Notes under the pieces: generated by a model
The model's input: the letters and a program-made list of their open reading frames with translations, nothing else
The model's database searches: none
What the model was told of the DNA's origin: nothing
Assembly (NCBI RefSeq): GCF_025370935.1
Contig: NC_133492.1
Coordinates: 16,121,568-16,185,567, forward strand
Direction: 5' to 3'
Length of the DNA: 64,000 nt
From: Choristoneura fumiferana
Lineage: Eukaryota; Arthropoda; Insecta; Lepidoptera; Tortricidae
Position numbers and translations under genes: made by a program
Shown here: positions 30,159-42,080 of the stretch, one piece after another
Layout of the letters: every line of letters begins with the position of its first letter
How positions within the stretch are numbered: the first letter of the stretch is position 1

Positions 30159-31007
30159 TTACTAAGAAAAAGTTTTTCTTAAATAATGACGATTTCTTTA
30201 CAGGCTATCGCTAGATGGCGTTTGGTATTAATTGTGATTTCCATTTCGACACATCCAAGGAATGAATATCATCGTAACTAACTTTTCGACAATTTTCAGT
30301 TACAATCATGATTTTGCAAGAAATAAAATTATCTTTTTTTAGCTCCTTTCCTTGTATCTCAACTCAACTCTTTTGCGTTTAAAAGTTAGAGCATGGAAAA
30401 ACATTGTAAGTATAAAGGTGCACTGGGGTGAATAAAATACCAACTTTAGTTACGCCTTAGTCCTTTCAAACTACCTTTATCGCAATGGCATGAAAAAAAT
30501 TGTATTACGAGTACTAGATACATTTTTATTCCTCGACATAACTCCTTATTATACTAACATTGAATGCTTACAAATAGAATAATAATTGTTTGTCTGAGTC
30601 ACTAAAAAGGGTAATAAAAAAAAATGTATTTGTGACAAAACAATCATAAAACTCTTTAGTATTAGCTTTGTTGATTATAATGTACACGGCGGTTTTGTAC
30701 CAATACTTAATTTTTTTTATATAAAAAAATATAAAATCTTTCATGTGTCGCCCTGTAAAGTTAGTGAAATTAGTTAACGACGATTTTCCTCGCAGGTGTC
30801 GGTTTGATAACGTTACAGTCGTGCTTGTGATTGGCTCATTAGAATTGAACCACGTCAATCACAAACGTGACGTAAATATCAAAGCTATTAAAACGGTTAG
30901 CCTGTCAGACTGTTCTTAAGCTAAGAGTACTAAGCTCTGCCTATGCAGGTATACAATTTTCATTTCCTCCTCCTTTTTGTACAATAAAGAGTATAAACAC
31001 AGCAGCA

Positions 31008-31225
31008 GCAGCAGGAGCAGTGCTTGCACTGTTGTGTTTCGGCGTGGAGAGTAAGACAGCCGGTGAAATTACTCTGGCACTTGAGGTATCCATCTTAGGC
31101 CTCCACTAGGTTGGCAACGCATCTGCAATCCCCCTGGTGTTGCGAGTGTCAATGGGCAGTGGTGATCTCTTACCATAGGAGACCCACTTGCTCGTTTGCC
31201 ATCCAGTCGAATAAAAAAAAAAAAA
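31008..31225 (+). repeat. SINE present only in duplication copy 2
   Basis: 'cagcagcaggagcagtgctt' to 'ccagtcgaataaaaaaaaaa', ending in an A run preceded by AATAAA. Copy 1 reads straight across this position (about 15900). It is an inverted partner of the SINE at 32241. Confidence 0.85.
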
Positions 31226-32240
31226 AACACATAACCATTGAATGATCTTTCTCAGGGCACAGACATCGGCATCACAGCCCAATGTAAGATGGATGCATGG
31301 ATCTGATCAACATTGAATTTCCATCCCTTTGATCTATGGAAGCATCCATGCCATGCCACGTTGCGTGAGCCTAACTGGAATTACTTCCTATTCTAATAAT
31401 AATGGTACATGGGCCGTGCAAGGGGCGTCTTCCAAGTTTATTTATACCATGCAGTTAATTATCACGAGCTTTTCAGTTAAGAAAAATATCGTTATTATCG
31501 TTATATCATCTATAACTAAACGAGCAATCTAAACTTGGCTTGACACGCTACCGCGTGTCCAGATATTTTGGGAAACGGCTCAACAGACGATTTCGATGAA
31601 ATTCGGTATGTAGAGGTTTTCGGGGATGAGAAATCGATCTAGCTTGGTCTTATCTCTGGGAAAAACGTTTGTTACCCGAGTTTAAGCCCAAACAAAGCAC
31701 GGTCGCCAGGTACTCATCCTTATGCCGACCGTTATGGTGACAGGGCCTCGTCTCAGAATGAAAAGGGCTTGAGCCGTAGTACCCCACGTGGGGCCAGTAC
31801 GGATCGGGAACTTAACACGCACCGTTAAATTTCTTCGTAGATGTATGTCTCCTTTACCGTACTAGGATCATTCACCACTTCAATTTTCGTGGCCACATTT
31901 TAATACGAATCGGCGGTTGAATCACATTTTAGATTATTTCTAGACGTCCTATATACTTGTACTAGATATCCCTAATAGTAACCAGATCATCGCTGCCATG
32001 TCAACAAAATGTGCCACGAAAAATCAAATAAAATAATCGCTTGTAGAGGCGATATAGGAGAACAAGTGACACAAACGTTGAGTGCTGATCTCTTTATCAA
32101 ACAAATATGTCTTTTATACTACTTAAAACTACGTCACCACTACATGCTCAAACCACTACGATCCTCGACGGACGACTGAACAGTGTAGCGAATTAGAAAA
32201 GACCTACAAAGTACGGGATCCCCGGCGTGCGAGTACGAGT

Positions 32241-32570
32241 TTTTTTTTTTTTTTTTTTTTTTTATTCGATTGGATGGCAAACGAGCAAGTGGGTCTCCTG
32301 ATGGTCACCACCACTCCCCATCACCATGCCCATAGACTATGCAACACCAGGGTATTGCAGATGCGTTGCCAACCTAGAGCCTAAGATGGAATACCTCAAG
32401 TGCCAGTTATTTCACCGGCTGTTTACTCTCCACGCCGAAACACACAGTGCAAGCACTGCTGCTTCACGGCAGGATTAGCGAGTAAGATGGTGGTGGCAAA
32501 TCCGGGTGGACCTTGCACAAGGTCCTACCACCTGCAAGTTGCAGGTTTTTAAAACAAAATGACACAGTAA
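32241..32570 (-). repeat. SINE with poly-A on the minus strand (duplication copy 2)
   Basis: A 22-23 base T run and 'attcgattggatggcaaacg'. Partner of 16911-17225; the T run length differs between copies. Confidence 0.78.
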
Positions 32571-33127
32571 GCTAGTCATTGTTTTGCAATCGCCGCCACC
32601 GTGAACGTATACGCTTACGCAATCACGTATTTTCTCAGTGTCGAAGGTCTTGAGGGAATAGGCTGTTATCCAATCTAATGAAGACCTTTAGCGAAGCCCT
32701 CCTAATTTGGGTTGCAAGTGGCGTGGGCCCCAGTAAACTGTGTTTAGGCGATCTGTCCCCGATCATATTTGTCCACAAGTATAAACAATCTTGGTTATCC
32801 CGGTCATTTGGTAGGTTTAAGTCGCCGTTTGTTTTTGACGAGCGCTCAATTTTTCAACGCGGTGGCTGCGTTTAATGCGAGCTTTTGAGTTAAAGTCGTG
32901 GAAATGCTGTTATTTGTTATAAGGATTTTGACTGGCAAAGTGCCGTTTTGAATTATTGCTGTAATAAGTTTTCGTACATAGTATACTATGCCAAGCCCTC
33001 TTCTTCTGAGAGGAGGCCTGTGCCCAGCAGTGGGACGTATATAGGCTAGGATGATGATGATGATGGCATAGCTATACTCGTACAAGTATAAGTTAACGCC
33101 CTTAAAACAAAATACTATGTTTTTTAA

Positions 33128-33421
33128 GGTGCGATCAAACCGCTGCTTAAAAAACGGTGACGGCACGGAATCGCAGTGACGCACCGTTTTTTATCGCATG
33201 CTCCTACACCGCTGCTTACAATACGGAATCGCAGTGACGTGCCGTAAACGTCAGGACTTAACCGAACAAAAGTCTTGTCGTTTACGGCCCGTCACTGCGA
33301 TTCTGCACCGTTTGCGTATTTTAAGCAGCGCTGAAGAAAGCATGCAAAAAACGGTGCGCATACGGTGCGTTGCTGCGATCCGTGCCGTCACCGTTTTTTA
33401 AGCAGCGGTTTGGTCGCACCC
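33128..33421. mobile_element. piggyBac-like palindromic MITE (duplication copy 2)
   Basis: TTAA at 33124-33127 and 33422-33425. The left end GGTGCGATCAAACCGCTGC is more complete here than in copy 1 and pairs with GCAGCGGTTTGGTCGCACC at the right. Confidence 0.85.
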
Positions 33422-34224
33422 TTAATCACCATACTTATTTGAAATGACATGTGACTCGGTATCAATGTCTTTTAATAACTATCAATTTCGTTATTTAATT
33501 TCACGGTAATTAGAATACGTTAAAAATTAAATATTTTCCTTGCTCCTCCGCTACCAAAGCCACTGTTTTTTTTTGCAATTGTAATAAAGAAGTATGAGCT
33601 TCACAGGTATTCCATCGAATTCACCTTTTTTTCCAGACACAGTGCCGGTCTGTCGGCGACAGGCTGTGATTAAGGCTATACATGCACTGGGCGCAGTCCA
33701 AATCGTTTGTCCGCAACTGTTAGAGTTTTTACTCTTCTATGGATTTTAATTTGGGAATAGTCGTTTGCTGTTCGAGCCATTTTTTAAATTGAAGTTGTGT
33801 GGGTTTGGAATGACTTGTGGTTACGAGGACTTCGATTTTTGAATTCTAATTTAACCGTAGTAGCAGGTTTGCCGGTTTGTGTCTATCGAGCAGAAGGTCG
33901 TGGGTTCGAGTCTGAGCTTGCATCTTTAAGAGTTTTGAAATTTATGTGTAAAATCATATTTGTAGTTGATAATGAGCTTTGCGGTGAAGGAAAATATTGT
34001 GAGGAATCTATGCACCTACGAAAAAATTTAATGGTGCGAGTGAATCAAAAACTTCCAGAATTTTTAACTTATACTTGAAAACTGATAAAAAATGACGAAA
34101 TAATGACTGAAAAAAAGCTTTCTATAAAAAAGATAGGTAGACTAAATACCGATCCGAATCACGACCGACTCCAAAAAAAATCAGGAAAAACAAATAATAA
34201 TTAAAATGTGTTCATTTATTTATC

Positions 34225-34491
34225 TGAGCTCTGGAGAGACCAAGGCGTCCAGACTCCGGTGGCTTGTGCATGTAGAAAGGTTGGGAGAGGATCGAGCCGT
34301 GAAGAGAGCGCACTTCGGACGACCGAGTGGACGTAGGCCGGTTGGTCGTCCCAGGTACTGCTGGAAGGACGAGGTCCTGAAAGACCTTTTGGACCTCGGG
34401 GTCGAAGGCTAGCAAGAGTTGGTTCAAGATAGCAAAGCGGCGTAATCTGGTGTTGGAGGCCAAGACCCACTTCGGGTCTGCGCCCTGGTAG
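34225..34491 (+). pseudogene. R1-like LINE reverse-transcriptase C-terminal remnant (duplication copy 2)
   Basis: Same remnant as 18886-19153 with the same in-frame stop, a few substitutions and a 3-base deletion near 34438. Confidence 0.8.
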
Positions 34492-36103
34492 AAAGTAAGA
34501 TGTGATTTATTTATAAAAAAGTAAAAAGTAACCGTCTCTTTCTCAAGCAATACTCTGAAAAGAGACGGTGTGCTCAAAACGCTATCACAAAAATATATCA
34601 GAACTTGTTTCTCTTTGTGCTTTTGGAAAAGGTTAATGAAAAATATCTACACCCAGACATGAACAAAAGCAAACCCGTGCTATGTTCTGCCCGCAATTAA
34701 TGCGTTGTGGTTGTGCACGAATTTAACTGAAAATTTATGAAAATTCCCATTTCCTCGATGGAATCATCGTTCGTACGGAGATTACCAGATTACCAGTGCA
34801 GATGCAGAAATTAAATACCGCATTATTTAAATTTAAAAATATCCTCATTAGTGATGCATCGTAAATTGGCAACATTACGCGACGTGTAAGATCAGGTTTA
34901 TATGAAGAAATTAATGCATTTGACATAAAATGTGCACTAAAAATGCACCTTGCATTTGTCATCTAGTTAGTTTAGATGTGTATAAGTTCTTAACTAACAA
35001 AGTCAATGAGTTTTTTTTTCGTAGCTAACACGATATGGATACTCTTTATTATTACTGTCATTAAAATACGTAATTAAACGTACAACATTTTGTACCGACG
35101 CACATGTGCATTCAAGATTGTATGAATAATTATCACAACGGCACTGGTTGAAGTTCCGAAAACGCATAATGCGTCAGAGGCAGTGAATGGGTTATAATGT
35201 TATTAGTGAGATGCGGGACCCTTCCCGTTTCTCACTCATCAAGAACCCCTATAAACTATTTATATTGTCTTTAAATTACTTTCGTCGAAATCGTTCATTA
35301 TAGGTAGGTAAGTATGACACAAATTTTAGGAAAAGACATAGAAAACCAACGCAAACTTCCACTGTCCGGAAACTTGGCAACCTAAACGCACTTTGAACCA
35401 GTAGCCCCTGGAAAACTCTATTGATACCAGCAAACTACTGCTATGAATTCCTCGTTCGTCTCGAAAACAAAGTCTGGAGTGTTCGCTGCCTAATAAAGCC
35501 AACTAAACTGAAACTAGTGTCACAATGCGGCGCGATAACACGTAAACTATTGCGCGCTTCCCGAAGCTATGGAGTCTTTAGCGCAAGATGGACGACGCCG
35601 TGGATATGACACTTTGATTGGGCCATCGAAGTTAGCTCTTTAAGGATTATGATCGCCTGGTAACTTTGTTGCTAGTAAAGTGAAGAAATACGTTGAATTT
35701 TAGCACATCGACTCTAAGAAACATACGAATAAGTTATTGGACATTTTCAGTGTTGTGTGCTGGTGAGAGGATGCCGGTGGAAAATCAAAACCAATTGCAG
35801 CTGAATAATTAAACGTCATACAAAGTAAAACAAAACGTTTATTCTGTAAGTAGGCAGCAAGGGGCTCTTTTATAAGTCCCTTTTTTTCACCAGCGTTTTC
35901 GGAAAGACAATTGCCAAGAAGTGTGTGCCGCAAGATACTTGGTGGAAACTTTTTCTTTCAAAATTAAAATTATATTCAGTATTATATAAGTAAAAGATAA
36001 CCCCTTCTATCAAAGCTACTATGAATTAGAAATTTATACGAGTGTCTAGTTACATAAAAAATAAAAATTACATGGGTTACATGTCAAAATTTTGTTTATA
36101 CAA

Positions 36104-36610
36104 TACATGTACCTAACCAATGATGTATCTGTACCTAACTCTAAATATCGAAGGAGATGTTACCGATCGTATATAATTTAAATAAGCTGTATATTCGAAG
36201 GAAGTGTAATGTAGTGTATGGCTTCGACCATAAAAAAAAATTCATGCACAAAGTCCCCCGAAGTTGAAATTATATGATTCTGAAATACATTACATTCATT
36301 TCATACCCTGCAGTTTAGTTTACTCAAGTCTACATCCACTGCAATGTAGTTTATGGAAATAATATGGTTTAAATGTCCAAGAAACTTAACCAATGTTTCA
36401 TTATATTATGGACCCTTAAAATCCTAGTTGTTATAATTAAAAATTCGAAGAAGGTTTAAAACATAATAATATTTAAAAGTTACGTGCGGTCGGTTAGGTT
36501 CATTGCTCAACAACATTTTACCAATAAAGAATATTATTGAAAATATAACCCCGTGACCTTGCGCGTATAATATATAACAGAAAACCGGCTAATTGTGAGT
36601 CAAATTTGTG
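36104..36610. other. Gene-free stretch after the duplication
   Basis: AT-rich, unrelated to 20812 onward except for a short stretch near 36325 ('tctacatccactgcaatgta') that resembles 20822. Confidence 0.5.
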
Positions 36611-36613
36611 TAC

Positions 36614-37722
36614 CAGGGGTTCCGTACTTTCTAGATACTCGTACATGTGATGATACCCGGTGTTAGCAGAGCCTCTATCCTAAAGAAAATCCTGTGCCAT
36701 TTTAGATGGTTATTGATCTATTTTTTTTGGTTATTTATAGACAAAAAAATAGATTTTCAGACTTTTCTCATTGGTTATACAATAAAAGCTTCTTTCATAC
36801 CAAATTTCAAGTTTCTAGGACAACTGAAAGTACCCTATATTTTTTATTTCCCCGGTAATTTGTACACATAGGCTACTTCTTATCCCGATATTCGCACGGG
36901 ATAGGGATAAAATCATGAAATAACAACCGCTGGGCTTAGAGTCATGAAATTTGGTATGTAGGTAGCTTGACATCTGGAATAACACATAGGCTACTTTTTA
37001 TTCCGATATTCCCACGGGATAGGGATTAAATCTTGAAATTTCAACCGCTGGGTTTAGAGTCTTGAAATTTTGTACAGCTGTTGTTCTTAACACAACCTCA
37101 ATGAAGGTCATGATATAAATTTTGGGAATTCAATTGTAACTACCAGATCGAATAGTTTACGCGTGTAAACTGTAGTTTATTAATATTAGTAGGATTTTAT
37201 ATTTGATTGAAAGAAAGAAATATTTTATTCGGACCTCGCACATTACATAAAAAGCATAATTGAAATACATTAAAAAAATAAAAAAGTAAAATTAAAAAGA
37301 AAAAACAACAATAATATTAAAATAAAAAGAAGTATTTATTATGCATATGCGAGATCGCGAAGCGGCCCCAGCTCAGCATAGTGTTGGCCGTATAGGCCAA
37401 CGCTGGTCTTCCGCTGTGACTGCGTTGACTTAGACGTTTAGTTTTTCTCTGCTCCAAGGGATAGTCGATATTAATTAAAAATTGATACCTACATATACTT
37501 GCTCCTATGAAAAAGGCTCTTGCCAGACAGCCAGACAGACGGACATCAAAATGATGCTGCAAAGATTCCGTTTTTCTCAACAGAGGCAAAAACAAAATCT
37601 CAAGCTCTCAAGTTCTGCACCAGTGAGATACAACTTTGGCCTCATCTGCACTTTTCATCAGTCGAGACAGCCGTCAATCACAGGTCAATTGTGTAAAAGA
37701 AAAACAGGTACGGAACCCTAAA
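36614..37722. repeat. Repeat-rich segment between inverted GGTTCCGTAC and GTACGGAACC
   Basis: Starts 'ggggttccgtactttctaga' and ends 'aggtacggaaccctaaaac'. Inside are two tandem units at about 36870-37075 ('aacaaccgctgggcttagag' and 'tcaaccgctgggtttagagt') and a retroposon tail at 37210-37440 ending near 'agctcagcatagtg'. Whether the ends belong to one 1.1-kb element is uncertain. Confidence 0.5.
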
Positions 37723-37964
37723 ACTATGAAAGGTTGGAGACCCAGGCCCCACTAGAGGCCCACTTGTTTATTGCATACAGAGTATTTGTCCCTAACGGAA
37801 ATCGAATTCGTGACCCTCCCTTTGTCAGACTTACGCCCAATGTATTCAAATAGCTTTGCCATATTTTCAGTGCTTTGGCCGTTAGACTGTTCATTTCAGA
37901 ATTTTATGGTAAGGAAATGTACTTAAGAAATATGAGGTAAAGGTATTTTTTTCCAATATTCCTC

Positions 37965-38190
37965 GGTTTGAAGCTTGGTTGTTGAGAAATGTTTTACTGG
38001 TTGCCAATTTTTGAGTTGGTGATTTTGAATGCGTCCCGATTGCTGAATTTTAGTTATTTAACAGAGTTCTAGACTGCTCGATTTTTTATTTTTTGTTTTA
38101 GACTATCGCGGTCATTACTAACTTTATGATTTAAATTCTGGTTTTGTAAAATCAAGTTCTAAAATCAAGGTACGCGGAACAAAACACGGA
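37965..38190 (+). repeat. 'cccgattgctgaattttagt' repeat
   Basis: Shares 'tttttgagttggtgattttg'-like and 'ttatttaacag' blocks with 49665-49790. Confidence 0.55.
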
Positions 38191-38794
38191 TTTAAATAAT
38201 AAAATTGTTTCTTTATAATTGCTTCGTTATTTAGTATTATGAAATGTTTTTTATTATACACTCATCGAAAATCGTTAGGGTTATTTCTTATTCTCATAGT
38301 TTCCCTCATTTCCATATATGTAGGCATATATTACTACTGACGAGTCAAAACATCCTACCTAGTTAAGTAATTAAACATTGGAGTCTAATATACCCACTCC
38401 ATGCATTCTTCATCCAAGCACGAGGTTAACGTTAAGTTTCGGATATTAGAAGGAGGAAATTTGTTGACGTCGATTAGAACTTTGTCGTCGGTGTTTATGA
38501 TATTCCAGTGCAGTAATTGCCTTGGGGTATGTTTGACATAGTCAGCCCAGCGGATAGTACGGCAAGGTGATTACAATCTAATTTGTGTTCAAGTTCAATT
38601 AGTTGTGTAAGTTGTTGGAAATTATGGATGGCTATGGCACTTTACTGGCATTTATTAAACAAGACAGTTTGAGAAGAACTCGGCATAAAAGTTTTTTTTT
38701 AAACAGAACCTTTCTCATCCCAGTCTTTATACGTTTCAATGCTGGAAGTGCCCAGCATTCAGTCTCTTCTTAGAATGACTCCATTGAATACCAC
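38191..38794. other. Gene-free stretch
   Basis: AT-rich, nothing recognised. Confidence 0.5.
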
Positions 38795-38965
38795 ACTATT
38801 GAATTTCTCGGCAGTTTTGTACAGGTTTGTTCAAGAAATTATATTTTACCATCAAGCTCGTGGTAAATTTCCAATGTAATTTCGGACATGAATTTTGAGC
38901 CCGGGTTTGAACCCACGATCTTCTGCTTGAGAGGCCGGAGGGTAAAACCACTAGGCCACTAAGGT
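38795..38965 (-). repeat. tRNA-headed SINE, minus strand, with head
   Basis: 'gagcccgggtttgaacccac' (B box) and 'aaaccactaggccactaagg' (A box), with the 'ccatcaagctcgtggtaaat' body. Confidence 0.8.
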
Positions 38966-38992
38966 TTTAACCTTTCCTAGCGTATTTCTACG

Positions 38993-39127
38993 GTACAGTC
39001 GAGTTCATAGACTTGGGAGCAAAAATTTGATCAAAAACTGAACACGACTCTACGCCGTTAACAATAGAGACGTGTTCAGATATTTTTGATCAAAATTTTG
39101 CTCACAAGTTTATGAACTCAACTGTAC
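38993..39127. mobile_element. Palindromic MITE with GTACAGTCGAGTTCATA ends
   Basis: About 135 bp. GTACAGTCGAGTTCATAGAC pairs with GTTTATGAACTCAACTGTAC and 'tttgatcaaaaactgaacac' with 'gtgttcagatatttttgatc'. Flanks allow a TA target (Tc1/mariner type). Confidence 0.82.
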
Positions 39128-39780
39128 ACCTAAGTTTTAACTCAAGTATATCGTCACTACTTAAAAAAAACTCGTATCTCAAAATGGATAACTTTTCTGA
39201 GTGCACTTTATGACCATTGGGTTCAATTTTGTTGACGTTGAGATTTTTTCAAAGTAGTGACGATATGATAGTCTCATCATCCATTGCTTGGATATAGACC
39301 TCTCCTACGTCAAATCACTGAAATCGACCTTCAGATTTCATCCTCCAATCTCTGCCCACTCTCAATAAAATACTACAGCTAAATTCGATCATATTAACTT
39401 GCCAAACCATGGATGCGAGAGCACGCATAACATGCATAGCATGATTACGAAAATTGCATGCACGAACCATGCGTATTTTGGCACGCATGCATATGCACGC
39501 GTATCATTTGAGACATGAGTATTATCGGGTATGGCCGCTAATTGGCATTTCCACCATTGTGTGCTGCGTCGTAAATCGAATACTTGCTGAATTCTGTTTA
39601 GACGCTTTAGAAATTTCGTGTGGTGGCTGTTGAAACTATAACGTATATAGTGTAGGAATTTTTCAGCCTGGTTAATGTTTCGCTGACCAAAGGCCTCCCT
39701 CCATGTCCTGTATTCATCCCGATGTGAAGCAGTCTGAAGCCAAGCTCGACGACTGGCCTCAGTTGAATAAAATAATAAGT
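39128..39780. other. Gene-free stretch
   Basis: 'catgcgtattttggcacgca' and neighbours (39410-39500) are rich in GCATG/CATGC palindromes. No gene. Confidence 0.5.
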
Positions 39781-41000
39781 TGTTGAATGAGGCGTTACTT
39801 TGCGGAAGTCCATATTAGTGATGTTGCGGATGCAGAATTTTTGACATAAGCGAATGCGGATTTTACAAGGCTCACATTCACGGATGCGGATGTAAGATTT
39901 GTTACATAAAAAAACAATGAGATATAGTTTTCCTAGGTTATTTTAGTAATTAAAAATCACGCTGCGTCGACGGTCCTAAGATTTTAAGGTCCTAAGCAAA
40001 ATACCCGCAAAAAATGCACATTTGTGACTTCTATATAATATAATTTCACCTTTCACTCTGCAATCGCATTGCAATAGTAAACTTGAGTTGTCGCTTCATG
40101 TCACAGGCGTAAGCGTTCGATCGACGAACCACAAAAACGTAACAAAATTCCTGTTAGTTAAGAGAAGTTTCCCTGCCGGCCGCGCCTGTCTTTATCGCTC
40201 GTGACATAAGCGCTCGCAGCCGTCCCCCCCATGCCTTCCGCAACGGCGTCCGTAATTTATATCGAGATAGCTGTAGGCTTTTCAAGATTTGAGCGGTTGA
40301 ATTTTAGGTTTCGTTGTCCTCATATTATACGAAAAGTATAGCACAGAAATCAATGATATTTTACAATCAAGATATTCATTATATTTTCTATGCCTGTGGT
40401 TTTTTCGATTAAAAAAAAATGCTTTATTAGTCTGTAATTCTCGAGCAAAGTTGACATCTTTTTTGTCTACTTTTGAGCTCCTGTAATTCTGATATTACAC
40501 ATTTACTTATATGAAAATCTGAAAACCACAGGCATAGATGATAACGTCTAGTCCATACTTACAACATTTCATCTATTTCTGTTGCCTAGTTTTCAAATGA
40601 GACCGGGACTACGTCTGTATGGAGAATGGAACGAAACGACTTCTCTTAAGGGTTAAAATACCTAGCACATGTGCACGCGCCGCTGCTAAGTCGTTCCTGT
40701 ACCGACAAGTTCAATATCCGCATCCGCACAAGCTCCGCATTGATTTTATGCGGATGCGGATGTTAAATTTAATGCGAATGAACTAAAATAATTTCTTTAC
40801 TCACCCGCAACCTTATGAAACGGACCTCCTATGGATTGATATGGACCTCCGCAAAGTAACGCATGATTCAATAAATTACATATTTAATGTGAATACTCCG
40901 CTTTTTCTGACGCGGAGGCGGATATCCGCAACACCGCTGGTCCATATCAATGAATTAAAACAATTACTTTGCACAGCCGCGACCTTAAGAGATAAACTCG
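39781..41000 (+). repeat. 'gcgttactttgcggaggtccata' repeat, split by a hAT element
   Basis: 'aatgaggcgttactttgcgg' to 'tccatat' (39781-39815) continues at 40940 as 'gtccatatcaatgaattaaa' and 'acaattactttgcacagccg'. An uninterrupted copy is at 51186-51262. A further inverted copy lies inside the inserted element (about 40785-40871). Confidence 0.82.
39816..40939. mobile_element. hAT-like nonautonomous element with exact 8-bp target duplication
   Basis: Ends TAGTGATGTTGCGGAT and ATCCGCAACACCGCTG (CAGCGGTGTTGCGGAT inverted) match the hAT CAGNG-type pattern. GTCCATAT stands on both sides (39808-39815 and 40940-40947), an exact 8-bp duplication. Inside, 'gcggatgcggatgt' recurs near both ends, and a C-rich patch lies near 40220. 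1124 bp, no transposase frame recognised. Confidence 0.88.
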
Positions 41001-41940
41001 CGGGTGAACAAAGCACTTAATTATTGTTTGAATTCATTGATTAAAATCATATTGAATATTTTCTTATATAACACTACTGAATCACAATATATTAAAATAT
41101 ATGCGCAGGACCTATCTATCCATCTATCTATCTGTTGAATTTAAGTTTCGGAAGTTCTTTTAATTTTCTATGGAGCCGCGCCACTATGTAGTTTCTACAC
41201 CACATTTCAGCAAACGCAGCCCATTTTATTTTACAGCAGCAATGAGCGGCTATCACGGTTGTCATCACCAGCTGCAACCACAAAAGCAGTTATCTACTTG
41301 ACGTGAGAAGAAATATCATTAAAAAGGCACAACAAATCTATTGTGGCCCTCGAGATAAGCCGTGAACGAAAACAATTCGAGATGCGTTAGAGATACGGCC
41401 GTGTTTTTTCGAGATAGTCGGGGTTTCGAGTTAAAAATGAGATTCAAAAAGGTCCTAACTGCATTTTTGGAGTCTAATAAACTGAAACCTGTGACTTCGT
41501 AGCATAAAGTTCATGATTGAAAAGCTTAATTCTGTGATTCTGCGAATTGTTGTGTAATCGGGGAACGCGGTGGACGGTCGTTTTGCGTTTGTTTTTGATG
41601 GTAATTAAAAATGGGAATTGCCTACTTTAATTCGCGTTTTCGGATTTTGTAGGATCTTAATATTAATTACTCTGGTTATTGTTTCTACGCAAAAAACGCT
41701 GTATAAAAGTTTGGACGAGGCTAACATCAACGTTACTGAAATGCCAGTAATTCAATCAGCATCTTCCAATTATTGTCATCGTAGCTCTATTACAGGCACA
41801 TGTTAATTGAGTTAGAGATTGAGTACTTATATATATTTTTATAGACTATTAAGTACCTAATTAAAAGTATTGTTTGCAAAAGGATTATGTATTATTCGTA
41901 CTCGTAGTTCATGTATTTTTCCATTTGTGTAAATTAATTA
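41001..41940. other. Gene-free stretch
   Basis: A (CTAT)n-like run at 41110-41131. Otherwise unremarkable. Confidence 0.5.
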
Positions 41941-42080
41941 TGTACAGTCGAGTGCAAAGATATCGACACGGCCAAAGTTACACAAATATGTACACACGAC
42001 CTTAATGTTAAGTGCATAAAGTAATGTATACATATTTTTGTAACTTTGGCCGTGTCGATATCTTTGCACTTGACTGTACA
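41941..42080. mobile_element. Palindromic MITE with TGTACAGTCGAGTGCAAAG ends
   Basis: 140-bp near-perfect inverted repeat: TGTACAGTCGAGTGCAAAGA against TCTTTGCACTTGACTGTACA, and 'tatcgacacggccaaagtta' against 'taactttggccgtgtcgata'. Probably Tc1/mariner type. Related in ends to 38993-39127 and 52430-52558. Confidence 0.88.

Larger units (their letters stand above)
30159..36103 (+). repeat. Large direct duplication, copy 2 (about 5.9 kb)
   Basis: Second copy of 14539-20811. It begins immediately after a lone N at 30158 and ends at 'tttatacaa', after which the sequence becomes unrelated. It lacks the 553-bp TIR element but alone carries a SINE at about 31008-31225. It also has a roughly 33-bp deletion near 35090 relative to copy 1 (copy 1 about 19770-19803). 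Confidence 0.95.
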
